Notes: generated by a model not told the origin, from the sequence alone. A stretch of 64,000 nt of DNA from an uncultured Winogradskyella sp. (GCF_947498005.1 NZ_CANMIW010000005.1:264308-328307), one strand, 5' to 3'. Counted from the first letter of the stretch, positions 25,746 to 35,966 are shown. Numbers and translations: made by a program.

Positions 25746-27011
25746 ATGATAAACAATGAAGTATTGTCAATTATTCTTGGTGGAGGTCAAGGATCACGTT
25801 TATATCCTCTAACTGCAGACAGATCTAAACCTGCTGTACCAATCGCTGGTAAATATAGATTAGTGGATATTCCTATTTCAAATTGTATTAATTCAGATAT
25901 AAAAAGGATTTACGTTTTAACTCAATTTAATTCTGCTTCTTTAAATCAACATATCAAAAACACATACCACTTTAGCTTTTTTAGTAGTGCATTTGTAGAT
26001 GTTTTAGCAGCTGAACAAACGATGCATAGTGATAAGTGGTTTCAAGGAACTGCTGATGCTGTGAGACAAAGTATGCACCATTTTTTGCAAAATGATTTTG
26101 AGTATGCTCTCATACTATCTGGAGATCAATTGTATAATATGGATTTGGAAGACATGATTGCGAAGCATAAGGCTAGTAATGCAGAAATTACCATTGCAAC
26201 CTATCCTGTAAACGCAAAAGACGCCACAGGTTTTGGACTTTTAAAAACAAATGAAGAAAATGTAATTACATCATTTATTGAAAAACCAGATGCTTCTTTG
26301 TTACCAGATTGGACATCTGATGTTGGAGATGAAATGAGAAGTGAAGGTAGAAATTATCTCGCATCAATGGGTATTTATATTTTTAATAGAGATTTGTTAG
26401 CAGAATTAATGAATAACCCAGACACTATTGATTTTGGTAAAGAAATTATTCCGCAATCTATACACAAGCACAAAACCTTAAGTTATCAATACGAAGGCTA
26501 TTGGACTGATATCGGAACCATTGATTCCTTCTTTGAAGCCAATTTAGGATTAACTGATGATATTCCTAAATTTAATCTGTATGATGAAAATAGAGTATAT
26601 ACTAGAGCAAGAATTCTACCAACATCTAAAATTACTAATACGGTTATAAATAAATCAGTAATTTCTGATGGCTGTATAATACATGCGGATAAAATTGATA
26701 GATGCGTTATTGGTATTAGATCTAGAATTGGAAAAAACTCAGTTGTTCAAAATACTTATATGATGGGGAATGACTCTTATGAATCTCTAGCAGATATGGA
26801 AGCAAATCATATTGAAAACCTATTAGGTATAGGAAATGATTGTAACATCAATTATTGTATCGTTGACAAAAACTGTAGAATAGGAGATAATGTGATAATT
26901 GAAGGCGGTAAGCATCTTGAAGATAAGGAAACGGAAAATTATTTCATAAGAGATGGTATCGTGGTTATAAAGAAAGGCGCAACTATTCCTAAAGGTTCAG
27001 TAATTAAATAA
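25746..27011 (+). CDS. glgC: Glucose-1-phosphate adenylyltransferase
   Basis: 421 residues, ADP-glucose pyrophosphorylase. The N-terminal nucleotidyltransferase domain has GGGQGSRLYPLTADRSKPAVP and SGDQLYNMD, then YWTDIGTIDSFFEAN. The C-terminal part is a left-handed beta-helix (hexapeptide repeats, about residues 285-415). It makes ADP-glucose for GlgA, the committed step of glycogen synthesis. A short AT repeat (multiple AACTAACTAA/AATAAATAA units, 25700-25742) lies just before the start. Confidence 0.93.
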   Translation: MINNEVLSIILGGGQGSRLYPLTADRSKPAVPIAGKYRLVDIPISNCINSDIKRIYVLTQFNSASLNQHIKNTYHFSFFSSAFVDVLAAEQTMHSDKWFQGTADAVRQSMHHFLQNDFEYALILSGDQLYNMDLEDMIAKHKASNAEITIATYPVNAKDATGFGLLKTNEENVITSFIEKPDASLLPDWTSDVGDEMRSEGRNYLASMGIYIFNRDLLAELMNNPDTIDFGKEIIPQSIHKHKTLSYQYEGYWTDIGTIDSFFEANLGLTDDIPKFNLYDENRVYTRARILPTSKITNTVINKSVISDGCIIHADKIDRCVIGIRSRIGKNSVVQNTYMMGNDSYESLADMEANHIENLLGIGNDCNINYCIVDKNCRIGDNVIIEGGKHLEDKETENYFIRDGIVVIKKGATIPKGSVIK

Positions 27012-27014
27012 TAA

Positions 27015-29018
27015 ATGGCAGAAGTAATAACACACAGTCTTTTTACCGATTTTGACATTAATCTTTTTAAATCTGGAAAGCATTATCGCTTATACGAAAA
27101 ATTTGGGTCTCACATCACCACTATAGATGGTGTGGAAGGCGTTTATTTTGCAGTTTGGGCACCTAGTGCTAAGATGGTATCTGTAGTTGGCGATTTTAAT
27201 TTTTGGTCTGAAGGTGAGCATAAATTAAATGTTCGATGGGATTCTAGTGGAATTTGGGAAGGCTTTATTCCTGGATTAGGAAAAGGAACTAAGTATAAAT
27301 TTAAGATTCTTAGTAGTAATAATGATATTACTACAGAGAAAGCAGATCCTTACGCTAGACGCGCTGAGCATAACCCAAATACAGCTTCAATTGTTTGGGA
27401 TGATGATTATAAATGGAGCGATGCAAAATGGTTAAAAAAACGAAAAAAGAACAATGCTTTAGATGCACCGTTTTCTATATATGAAGTTCATTTAGGATCT
27501 TGGAAAAAGCAAGTTGAAGAAAATAGATTCATGTCTTACGTGGAGTTGGCTGATGATTTAGTCAATTATGTAAAAGAAATGAATTTTACGCATGTAGAAT
27601 TAATGCCTGTAATGGAATTTCCGTATGATCCATCTTGGGGTTATCAAGTTACTGGTTATTTTGCCCCAACATCACGTTTTGGTTATCCAGAAGAATTCAA
27701 ATTATTAGTAGATAAATTACACCAAAATGATATTGGTATTATCTTAGATTGGGTGCCTTCTCATTTTCCAGAAGATGCACATGGTTTAGGCTTTTTTGAT
27801 GGCTCGGCATTATATGAACATCCAGATCCTAGGAAAGGGTATCATAATGATTGGAAAAGTTTAATTTTTAATTACGGTAGAAACGAGGTAAAATCTTTTT
27901 TAATTAGTAATGCTATATTTTGGTTAGATCAATTCCATGCAGATGGTTTACGTGTGGACGCGGTTGCATCCATGTTATTTTTAGATTACAGTAGAGAAGA
28001 TGGGCAATGGGAACCGAATATGTTTGGAGGACGAGAAAATCTGGAAGCGATGTCATTTTTAAGAGAAATGAATGAAGCCGTGTATTCTGCTTTTCCAGAT
28101 GTACAAACAATTGCTGAAGAATCTACAGCCTTTCCAATGGTATCTAAACCAACATATATGGGAGGATTAGGTTTTGGTATGAAATGGATGATGGGTTGGA
28201 TGCATGATACACTTCAATATTTTGCAAAAGAACCAGTTTACAGACAATACCACCAAAATGACTTAACGTTTTCAATGACCTATGCGTTTACAGAAAATTT
28301 TATGTTACCCTTAAGTCATGATGAAGTCGTTTATGGTAAGAAATCGATCTTAGGAAGAATGCCTGGAGATGAGTGGCAACGCTTTGCTAATTTAAGACTA
28401 TTGTATTGCTATATGTTTACACATCCAGGAACTAATTTGTTGTTTCAAGGTGCAGAATTTGGTCAAAGTGGCGAATGGGATTTTGAAAACAGTCTCGATT
28501 GGCATTTATTACAATATGATCCACATAAAGGTGTTCAAGAGTTAATTAAAGACTTGAATAAGCTATATAAGAAAGAACCTGCCTTATTTCAAAAACAATT
28601 TTCGGCTGACGGATTTGAGTGGATAGATTATAACGATTCTCAAAATTCAGTTTTTACGTACATTAGAAAAGGAAATGAATCTCAAGATGATTTAATTGTA
28701 GCTTGCAATATGACACCTGTTCCTAAAGAAAACTATAAATTGGGTTTACCTAAAAAAGGAAAGCTTAAAGAAGTTTTTAATAGTGATTTAAAGAAGTACT
28801 TCGGTAGTGGAGAATTTACAAATAAATTAAAAACAACCAAGGAAGAAGCTTGGCATTTTAGAGACCATTCTATAGATATCAATATTCCTCCTTTAGGTAT
28901 GGTAGTTTTTAAATATGAAAAGCAAGTAAAAGCTAAAAAGAAAGCTCAGCCAAAAGTTAAAGTGAAAGCTAAACCTATTAAAAAGGCGAAGGCAAAACCT
29001 AAGAAGATTAAAAAATAA
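27015..29018 (+). CDS. glgB: 1,4-alpha-glucan branching enzyme with lysine-rich tail
   Basis: 667 residues, GH13, starting 3 bases after glgC. CBM48 module at about residues 40-125, a (beta/alpha)8 barrel with nucleophile D315 in GLRVDAV, acid/base E368/E369 in IAEEST and transition-state Asp in LSHDEVVYGK, then a C-terminal all-beta domain. It introduces alpha-1,6 branches in glycogen. The last 35 residues are a very basic Lys/Ala/Pro tail (KKKAQPKVKVKAKPIKKAK...), which is not a usual part of the family. Confidence 0.93.
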   Translation: MAEVITHSLFTDFDINLFKSGKHYRLYEKFGSHITTIDGVEGVYFAVWAPSAKMVSVVGDFNFWSEGEHKLNVRWDSSGIWEGFIPGLGKGTKYKFKILSSNNDITTEKADPYARRAEHNPNTASIVWDDDYKWSDAKWLKKRKKNNALDAPFSIYEVHLGSWKKQVEENRFMSYVELADDLVNYVKEMNFTHVELMPVMEFPYDPSWGYQVTGYFAPTSRFGYPEEFKLLVDKLHQNDIGIILDWVPSHFPEDAHGLGFFDGSALYEHPDPRKGYHNDWKSLIFNYGRNEVKSFLISNAIFWLDQFHADGLRVDAVASMLFLDYSREDGQWEPNMFGGRENLEAMSFLREMNEAVYSAFPDVQTIAEESTAFPMVSKPTYMGGLGFGMKWMMGWMHDTLQYFAKEPVYRQYHQNDLTFSMTYAFTENFMLPLSHDEVVYGKKSILGRMPGDEWQRFANLRLLYCYMFTHPGTNLLFQGAEFGQSGEWDFENSLDWHLLQYDPHKGVQELIKDLNKLYKKEPALFQKQFSADGFEWIDYNDSQNSVFTYIRKGNESQDDLIVACNMTPVPKENYKLGLPKKGKLKEVFNSDLKKYFGSGEFTNKLKTTKEEAWHFRDHSIDINIPPLGMVVFKYEKQVKAKKKAQPKVKVKAKPIKKAKAKPKKIKK

Positions 29019-29027
29019 ATTAAATAA

Positions 29028-29066
29028 AAAATGACCTCAAGTGTTTTATAACTATTGAGGTCTTTT
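29028..29066 (+). terminator. Intrinsic terminator after glgB
   Basis: 8-bp perfect stem GACCTCAA/TTGAGGTC (29033-29040 with 29055-29062), 14-base loop, then TTTT. Preceded by an A-run. Confidence 0.75.
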
Positions 29067-29096
29067 GTTAATAGAAAAATTGAAACCATATAAAAT

Positions 29097-29504
29097 ATGT
29101 CTTCTAGAAGAAATGTTATTTTCTTTAATTACAGTATACCATGTCTTGCAATTATTGTAATTGTAATACAAATGGTTGTTGTTAAAACTCAAAATCTAAG
29201 TAAATGGAAAGGTGGAGGTTATGGTATGTACTCAGAAATTCATTATTTCTATAATCAAATTCATATTCCTAATTTATCTGTGGATTCATTGGTGGATGTC
29301 AATTCAAATTTAAAAAATTCTTTGGGCTATTTAATGCTAATGCCTAATGATAATAGAATTAAAGAATCAGCACAGCTTATTTTAGAAACAACTAAAAATG
29401 ATAGTATTTCTGTTCAATTATGGAAGCCAGTAGTAGATTCTAAAAAACAAAGTCTCACGAGGGTTTTGGTCAATGAAATTCAACTAAATAACGGTGATCT
29501 TTGA
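29097..29504 (+). CDS. Membrane-anchored hypothetical protein
   Basis: 135 residues: one N-terminal membrane helix (about residues 9-29), then an exported or cytosolic domain beginning LSKWKGGGYGMYSEIHYF. No known family recognised by eye. The stop codon TGA overlaps the TTG start of the following multi-helix membrane protein (TTGA), so the two are translationally coupled and probably act together. It sits between glgB and the GH31 gene, but nothing in the sequence links it to glycogen. Confidence 0.6.
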   Translation: MSSRRNVIFFNYSIPCLAIIVIVIQMVVVKTQNLSKWKGGGYGMYSEIHYFYNQIHIPNLSVDSLVDVNSNLKNSLGYLMLMPNDNRIKESAQLILETTKNDSISVQLWKPVVDSKKQSLTRVLVNEIQLNNGDL

Positions 29505-30355
29505 AGTATTGGCAGAACATAAAAGAGCGGTTAGAAAATCATTGGCAGTTAACAGAACAACTATTAATGTTGTTTGCCTTTATCTACATTGTAGTTTTAG
29601 CTAATGACTTTAAAATATGGAAATTATGCATACTTTTTAGTGGTTTTTTAGTTTGGTTTTTAATAGGCAAAAATGCGAAGCATCCTATTTCTTGGATAGT
29701 AATTTTACTTCTTTTAATCATAGATCTTGTTGGTTCATATTTTTGGGTTGCTAACCATCATTTTTTGCTATTATTTGTAGTGCTATCAATGGTGTTCTAT
29801 GGTTATCATCAAAGCAACGTTATTCTATATAAAAATGTTCAAGCACTTCTAATCATTGTTTTATGTGCTTCTGTTATTCATAAGTTGTTTTCTTATCAAT
29901 TTATTAGCGGTAATTTCTATTATCATTCCATTAATCAAGGCACAATTTTTAAATCTTTATTTTATTTCTTTCCAGATAGTTTGGAAATAGCGAATAGTAA
30001 TGCTGAAAGCATTAAGGAATTGAATGAAACCGATCCAAATTTATTAGGTAAAATTAAATTAGTTGATGTGTTTCCAAACCTGAGAATCATTACTATTGTA
30101 TTTGCTTGGATGACTATTATAGTAGAATTTCTAGCAGCAGTGGCTTTATTGAGCAAACCAAAAAGTAAGTGGACTCATTTAGTTTTAATTGCAATGATAT
30201 TAGGTATTCTCTTCACTAAGCTAGAAACAGGGTTTATGTCTTTACTTTCCATTTGTGGTTTGCTATTATGTAATCATTTAAAACTAAAGATCGTTTATCT
30301 CATCGTAGCTATAGCATGCTTAACCATGATTATTACAAAAATTGGGTATCACTAA
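29501..30355 (+). CDS. Multi-pass membrane protein, possibly HTTM/DoxX-like
   Basis: 284 residues from a TTG start that overlaps the upstream stop (TTGA). About eight hydrophobic helices. A loop (HKLFSYQFISGNFYYHSINQ) between helices and the overall layout recall the HTTM (vitamin-K-dependent carboxylase-like) family, but this is a weak impression. Pairing with the single-helix gene upstream suggests a two-subunit membrane complex. Function unknown. Confidence 0.55.
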   Translation: MKYWQNIKERLENHWQLTEQLLMLFAFIYIVVLANDFKIWKLCILFSGFLVWFLIGKNAKHPISWIVILLLLIIDLVGSYFWVANHHFLLLFVVLSMVFYGYHQSNVILYKNVQALLIIVLCASVIHKLFSYQFISGNFYYHSINQGTIFKSLFYFFPDSLEIANSNAESIKELNETDPNLLGKIKLVDVFPNLRIITIVFAWMTIIVEFLAAVALLSKPKSKWTHLVLIAMILGILFTKLETGFMSLLSICGLLLCNHLKLKIVYLIVAIACLTMIITKIGYH

Positions 30356-30575
30356 TCGAAATTTTGATATTTGGGTGACTCGTAGATTATTAATATTTGA
30401 ATTCAGCGTTCTACTATTGCGAATAATAATAAATAACACCTAATTTTTCCTATTATCGTAAAAACACAACCCTAAAACGATATAGTTGGTGACAATTTTT
30501 AATAAGGCGATTGAACCCTTTTAAATGTTGGATTTTTTCCGTTTTTTTGTACCTGACTTTTGATAAAAAAGACCT

Positions 30576-32993
30576 ATGATTGTAAATACTGAATTAGAAA
30601 ATAAAGGAAATTTATTTCCTTCAAATATAATAGATTTTAAAAAGGATGTTGATAAACTATATTTCACTGCAGCAAATGATGTTATCCTAGAGTTAACAGT
30701 TGTTAGAGATAGTTTATTAAGATTTAGATATACCACAGTTGGAAATTTTGATAATGATTTTTCCTATGCTATAACTAAGTACGCTAGTATTGGTTATAAT
30801 AAATTAGAAATTGAGGAGCATAAAGAGTATTTTGAAATAACGACATCAAAGTTGCGATGCGAAATTTCAAAAGATGATATGAGAGTATCTATCTATGATG
30901 CAAAAGATGGTGTATTGATTAACCAAGATGAAGGTGGTTTTCATTGGGAAGAAAGCTATCAATATGGTGGCAACATCGTTAAAATGAGTAAAACTTCTAA
31001 CGATGGAGAAAGTTATTATGGTCTTGGAGATAAACCAAACCATTTAAACCTAAAAGGAAAACGCTATAGTAATTGGGCAACAGATTCTTATGCTTATGGC
31101 AAGGATACAGATCCTATTTACAAAGCTATTCCATTTTACACGGGTTTACATCATGGTAAAGCTTATGGAATTTTCTTTGATAATACATTTAAGTCTTCTT
31201 TTGATTTTGCACAAGAACGTAGAAATGTGACGAGCTTTTGGGCACAAGGAGGTGAAATGAATTATTATTTCTTCTATGGTCCTAAAATGAACGATGTTGT
31301 AGAAAGTTATACAGATTTAACTGGTAAGCCTCATCATTTGCCGCCACTTTGGGCATTAGGTTTTCACCAATGCAAATGGAGTTATTACCCAGAAAGTAAA
31401 GTAAAAGAAATTACATCGACTTTTAGAAAATTACAAATTCCATGTGACGCTATTTATTTAGATATCGATTATATGGAAGGATTTCGTTGTTTTACTTGGA
31501 ACAAAGAATACTTTCCAGATCCAAAACGAATGGTAAAAGAATTAATGGATGACGGTTTTAAAACGGTTGCCATTATTGATCCAGGGATTAAAATTGATAA
31601 GGAGTACTCTGTATTTAAAGAAGCTTTAGAAAAAGATTATTTCTGTAAACGCGCAGATGGCGACTATATGAAAGGAAAAGTATGGCCAGGAGAATGTTAT
31701 TTTCCAGATTATACAAATCCAGAAGTAAGAGAATGGTGGTCTGGTTTATTTCAAGAGTTAATTGAAGATATTGGCGTAAAAGGTGTGTGGAATGACATGA
31801 ATGAACCTGCCGTTATGGAGGTTCCAAATAAAACATTCCCAGATGATGTACGTCATGATTATGATGGTAATCCGTGTAGTCATAGAAAAGCGCATAACAT
31901 CTATGGAATGCAAATGGCGAGAGCTACATATCAAGGTTTAAAGAAATACTCATACCCAAAACGTCCTTTTGTAATTACACGTTCTGCATATTCTGGTACG
32001 CAACGTTATACATCGACATGGACTGGAGATAATGTTGCCACTTGGGAACATTTATGGATTGCAAACATACAAGCGCAGCGTATGGCAATGTCTGGCTTTT
32101 CTTTTGCAGGTAGTGATATTGGAGGCTTTGCAGAACAACCACAAGGCGAATTGTTTACACGTTGGATTCAATTAGGTATTTTTCATCCATTCTTCAGAGT
32201 GCATTCTTCAGGAGATCATGGTGATCAAGAACCTTGGGCTTTTGATGAAGATGTTACCGATATCGTTAGAAAGTTTATTGAAATTCGTTATCAAATATTA
32301 CCGTATTTGTACACAGCCTTTTGGAATTATGTACAAAATGGAACACCGCTTCTAAAATCATTAGTTCTATACGATCAAGACGATGTACAAACGCATTATA
32401 GAACTGATGAATTTGTGTTTGGTGAGCAAATATTAGCATGTCCAGTTTTAGAGCCAAATGCCAAAGGCAGAAGAATGTATATTCCGCATGGCTATTGGTA
32501 TAATTACTGGAATGATGAAATAATAAAAGGAGGTAAAGAAATGTGGGTAGATGCAGATATTGATAGTATGCCTATATTTGTTAAAGAAGGTGCTATAATT
32601 CCTAAATATCCAATTCAACAATACGTTGGCGAAAAAGAAATTACTGAGATTACCTTAGACGTTTACTATAAGGAAGGTAAAGAGGAAAGCGAACTTTACA
32701 GTGACGCTAATGATGGGTTTGATTATACGAAAGGACGTTATAGTTTAAGAAACTTTACGTTGACTGGTAAAACAAATGAACTTATTATTAATCAATATAA
32801 AGAAGGAAAGTTTGTAACACCTTACGAAACCTTTAAAATAAAGTTTCACGGATTACCTTTTGATGTTGTAGAAATACAAATAGACAATGAAAAGATCAAT
32901 CTTAAGAGTTTAAAAGTGAATGGTGTAACCTCTATAGTTGTAGATAAGAATTTTTCTGAGTTACATATCATTGGTAGCAAGGATCAATCCTAA
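30576..32993 (+). CDS. Glycoside hydrolase family 31 alpha-glucosidase
   Basis: 805 residues. N-terminal beta-sandwich (residues 1-240), (beta/alpha)8 barrel with nucleophile D407 in GVWNDMNEPA and acid/base D485 in STWTGDNVATW, the conserved FHPFFRVHSSGDHGDQEPW segment, then C-terminal beta domains. No signal peptide, so it is cytosolic. It probably releases glucose from alpha-1,4 (or other alpha) glucosides. Its place after the glgACB genes suggests a role in turnover of glycogen-derived or maltodextrin substrates, but it has its own 220-base upstream gap. Confidence 0.9.
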   Translation: MIVNTELENKGNLFPSNIIDFKKDVDKLYFTAANDVILELTVVRDSLLRFRYTTVGNFDNDFSYAITKYASIGYNKLEIEEHKEYFEITTSKLRCEISKDDMRVSIYDAKDGVLINQDEGGFHWEESYQYGGNIVKMSKTSNDGESYYGLGDKPNHLNLKGKRYSNWATDSYAYGKDTDPIYKAIPFYTGLHHGKAYGIFFDNTFKSSFDFAQERRNVTSFWAQGGEMNYYFFYGPKMNDVVESYTDLTGKPHHLPPLWALGFHQCKWSYYPESKVKEITSTFRKLQIPCDAIYLDIDYMEGFRCFTWNKEYFPDPKRMVKELMDDGFKTVAIIDPGIKIDKEYSVFKEALEKDYFCKRADGDYMKGKVWPGECYFPDYTNPEVREWWSGLFQELIEDIGVKGVWNDMNEPAVMEVPNKTFPDDVRHDYDGNPCSHRKAHNIYGMQMARATYQGLKKYSYPKRPFVITRSAYSGTQRYTSTWTGDNVATWEHLWIANIQAQRMAMSGFSFAGSDIGGFAEQPQGELFTRWIQLGIFHPFFRVHSSGDHGDQEPWAFDEDVTDIVRKFIEIRYQILPYLYTAFWNYVQNGTPLLKSLVLYDQDDVQTHYRTDEFVFGEQILACPVLEPNAKGRRMYIPHGYWYNYWNDEIIKGGKEMWVDADIDSMPIFVKEGAIIPKYPIQQYVGEKEITEITLDVYYKEGKEESELYSDANDGFDYTKGRYSLRNFTLTGKTNELIINQYKEGKFVTPYETFKIKFHGLPFDVVEIQIDNEKINLKSLKVNGVTSIVVDKNFSELHIIGSKDQS

Positions 32994-33080
32994 ACTTTTA
33001 AGTGACTATTATTTTGATTTTGTGTCCTATTAATGCAAATTCATTTTTGTAATTTAGTAATTCGAATTAATCTATTTAAT

Positions 33081-33908
33081 ATGAAACATAGTAAAATACT
33101 TTTAGGTTTATTAATATTAGGCGTTGTATATGCATGTGCTACGAATCCTTTTACAGGAAAAAAAACGATGGCATTTGTTGGTAATGATCAATTATTTCCA
33201 TCAGCTTTTGCACAATACAATCAAGTAAAATCGGAAAGTAAAGTAATTACAGGTACTTCAGATGCGGAAATGATTACTAGAGTTGGTCAAAGAATAGCTG
33301 CTGCTGCTGAACGTTGGTTAGTAGCGAATGGTCATCATAGTTATTTAGATGATTACCAATGGGAATATACTTTAATTCAAGATGATCAAGTAAATGCATG
33401 GTGTATGCCAGGTGGAAAGATTGCATTTTACACTGGTATTTTACCAATTGCAGCAAATGAAACTGGTGTGGCAGCAATTATGGGGCATGAAGTTGTACAT
33501 GCTTTAGCAAACCATGGTCAGCAACGAATGAGTGCTGCTTATTTACAACAAGGTTTAGCTGTAGCAGGTAATGTTGCATTGGCAAATGATCAACAAGCTT
33601 TAGGAATATTTAATCAATCATTTGGTGTGGTTTCTAATGTGGCAGGAATGCTACCTTTTAGTAGAAGCCATGAAACTGAAGCCGATAAAGTTGGCTTAAT
33701 AATTATGGCAATTGCTGGCTATAATCCAGATGAGGCAGCAGAGTTATGGAAAAGGATGAAGGCTAATAGTGGCTCTTCGTCAACACCAGAATTTTTAAGC
33801 ACGCATCCAAGTAATGATAGTAGAATTGAAACGCTTGAAGCTTTAGCTCCAAAAGCTAAAGAGGAAGCTGCTAAATTTGGTACAACATCATTTAGACCAA
33901 TAAATTAA
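33081..33908 (+). CDS. M48 family metallopeptidase lipoprotein
   Basis: 275 residues from the ATG at 33081, which begins a lipoprotein signal MKHSKILLGLLILGVVYAC (C19). An alternative start at 33033 lies before the signal and is rejected. The HExxH zinc motif is H136-E137-H140 in GHEVVHALANH and the third ligand is in HETEAD (197-202). Resembles the periplasmic LoiP/BepA-type M48 proteases that cut misfolded outer-membrane proteins. Ends with a terminator 31 bases after the stop. Confidence 0.9.
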   Translation: MKHSKILLGLLILGVVYACATNPFTGKKTMAFVGNDQLFPSAFAQYNQVKSESKVITGTSDAEMITRVGQRIAAAAERWLVANGHHSYLDDYQWEYTLIQDDQVNAWCMPGGKIAFYTGILPIAANETGVAAIMGHEVVHALANHGQQRMSAAYLQQGLAVAGNVALANDQQALGIFNQSFGVVSNVAGMLPFSRSHETEADKVGLIIMAIAGYNPDEAAELWKRMKANSGSSSTPEFLSTHPSNDSRIETLEALAPKAKEEAAKFGTTSFRPIN

Positions 33909-33933
33909 GAATTTAATAATATTTGATTACTTT

Positions 33934-33964
33934 AGAAGCTGCTCAATTTGAGCAGTTTTTTTTA
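33934..33964 (+). terminator. Intrinsic terminator after the M48 gene
   Basis: 7-bp perfect stem CTGCTCA/TGAGCAG (33939-33945 with 33949-33955), 3-base loop and nine T. Confidence 0.85.
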
Positions 33965-33975
33965 TATAAAATATT

Positions 33976-35319
33976 ATGATTAAACTCGAAAAAGGGAGTA
34001 AGAAACTTCTTAACGCATGGGCTTTTTACGATTGGGCTAATTCAGTGTACACCCTTACGATTGCATCGTCTATCTTTCCAATTTTTTATTCAGCCTTATT
34101 TTTAGGACAAGCAGAAAAAACGGTTTCTGCATTTGGAATGGATTTTAAAAGTACTGCATTAATTACCTACGTCACAGCATTTACCTTTGGTGTAGTTGCA
34201 ATTTCTTCGCCTATTCTTTCAGGTATTGCAGATTATGTTGGTAATAAAAAGAATTTCATGAAATTCTTTTGTTATGTTGGTAGTGCAGGTTGTGTAGGTT
34301 TGTATTGGTTTAGCTTAGATAGTATTCACCTAAGTTTACTGTTTTATTTTATGGGATTGATTGGGTATTGGGGAAGTTTGGTGTTCTATAACTCGTATTT
34401 ACCAGATATTGCGTTTCCAGAACAACAAGATCGTATTAGTGCTAAGGGATTTAGTATGGGGTATTTTGGGAGTGTTATTCTATTAGTCATTAATCTTGCA
34501 ATGGTAATGTTTCCTCATGTCTTTTATATTTCAGATCATATAGCAGAAAATGGAGAGGTTATAGAAACTGCAGCCCAAGTTGGTATGCGCTATTCTTTTA
34601 TAATGGTAGGTTTATGGTGGATTTTATTTAGTCAATATTCCTTTTATATTTTACCAGATGGAGTTTCTAGCGGTCATAAAGTAACCAAAGATGTCGTTTT
34701 TAATGGCTTAAGAGAATTGAAACAAGTTTGGATTCAATTAAAACAGAACCTAAGATTAAAACGTTATTTAGTTGCCTTTTTTGTTTTCAGTATGGCAGTT
34801 CAAACCATTATGTTAGTTGCTGTTTATTTTGGCGAGGAAGAAATTGCTTGGGGAGGTGATGACGCTAAAACCTTTGGTCTTATTGTTAGTATATTAATTA
34901 TTCAGTTAGTAGCAATTTTAGGCGCTTATTTAACATCTCGTGCATCTTCAAAGTTTGGAAATGTTAATACCTTAATTGTTATTAATTTCTTTTGGATGGG
35001 GCTTTGCTTATATGCTTATTTTATGGAAACGCCATTACAATTCTATATTGCAGCAGGCTTTGTAGGTTTAGTAATGGGTGGTGTGCAATCCTTAGCAAGA
35101 TCTACTTACTCTAAGTTTTTACCAGAAACAGAGGATACAACATCATATTTTAGTTTTTATGATGTGGCAGAAAAAATAGGGATTGTAATCGGGATGGGAA
35201 TATTTGCAACCATAGACCAAATAACAGGGAGCATGCGAAACGCTATTTTATTTTTAGTAATCTTCTTTCTAGCAGGTATTTTGCTTTTATTTAGAGTTCC
35301 GAAGTATGCTGAAAAATAA
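33976..35319 (+). CDS. UMF1/Atg22-like MFS transporter
   Basis: 447 residues with about 12 membrane helices. The N-terminus NAWAFYDWANSVYTLTIASSIFPIFY is the typical start of the UMF1 (vacuole effluxer Atg22-like) family of the major facilitator superfamily, and VMGGVQSLARSTYSKFLPE is the conserved second-half cytosolic loop. Eukaryotic members export amino acids from the vacuole; bacterial substrates are unknown. It follows the M48 gene after a terminator. Confidence 0.88.
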   Translation: MIKLEKGSKKLLNAWAFYDWANSVYTLTIASSIFPIFYSALFLGQAEKTVSAFGMDFKSTALITYVTAFTFGVVAISSPILSGIADYVGNKKNFMKFFCYVGSAGCVGLYWFSLDSIHLSLLFYFMGLIGYWGSLVFYNSYLPDIAFPEQQDRISAKGFSMGYFGSVILLVINLAMVMFPHVFYISDHIAENGEVIETAAQVGMRYSFIMVGLWWILFSQYSFYILPDGVSSGHKVTKDVVFNGLRELKQVWIQLKQNLRLKRYLVAFFVFSMAVQTIMLVAVYFGEEEIAWGGDDAKTFGLIVSILIIQLVAILGAYLTSRASSKFGNVNTLIVINFFWMGLCLYAYFMETPLQFYIAAGFVGLVMGGVQSLARSTYSKFLPETEDTTSYFSFYDVAEKIGIVIGMGIFATIDQITGSMRNAILFLVIFFLAGILLLFRVPKYAEK

Positions 35320-35399
35320 CTGTACTTTTTAATATTTAAAGTATTCAAACTAAATAATTCTTAAATATTCTTATATTGCGTTTAACTAATTTTATTTTT

Positions 35400-35939
35400 A
35401 TGAAAAAGCTTATTATTCTTTCTGTTTTAACTACTATCTTTTTTACATCATGTAGTAGTAATGTGGATTTAGCTATAGACAATCCAACTGATTTTTCTGT
35501 TGAGGTTGTAGTTGATACCCTTAGAGTTGTAGTGCCACCAAAAGAAGTGGTTTGGGTAGAAATGGGCTTAGGAGAGCATCAATTGACATTAGAAAACGAT
35601 AGTATTATTAAGTTTAATTTTACAGAATCTGTTTACATGATTAATCCGTCTTTATCAGAGTACTTATTATCTGACGAATATTACGGACCAGAAATGTATC
35701 AAGACAGTTATGCTGCTAATCTAACTAACAAAGAAGTAACATTTTTAGGTATTCCTATGAATGGAAACTATGATGTTATTAGTGATGTTATCAATGAAGT
35801 AACTTGGGATTATGGACCAAGGGAATCTTTACCAGAAATGGTTGAGGTAGATTCTGACGAGTCTTACACAAGTTTAGTAAAGGCCTTTGATCCACAAGAA
35901 TTTATGGCTTTAATGATGAGTTCATACTCTGGCGAATAA
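35400..35939 (+). CDS. Hypothetical lipoprotein
   Basis: 179 residues. Signal MKKLIILSVLTTIFFTSC (C18), chosen start at 35400 instead of 35376. The mature protein begins with a small beta domain (NVDLAIDNPTDFSVEVVVDTLRVVVPPKEVVWVEMGLGEHQLTL), resembling domains that present a ligand or PEGA-like folds. No known motif further on. It precedes speD by 27 bases in the same direction and may be in its operon. Confidence 0.65.
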   Translation: MKKLIILSVLTTIFFTSCSSNVDLAIDNPTDFSVEVVVDTLRVVVPPKEVVWVEMGLGEHQLTLENDSIIKFNFTESVYMINPSLSEYLLSDEYYGPEMYQDSYAANLTNKEVTFLGIPMNGNYDVISDVINEVTWDYGPRESLPEMVEVDSDESYTSLVKAFDPQEFMALMMSSYSGE

Positions 35940-35966
35940 TAAATTAGTCCCAATAATCTATCTATT

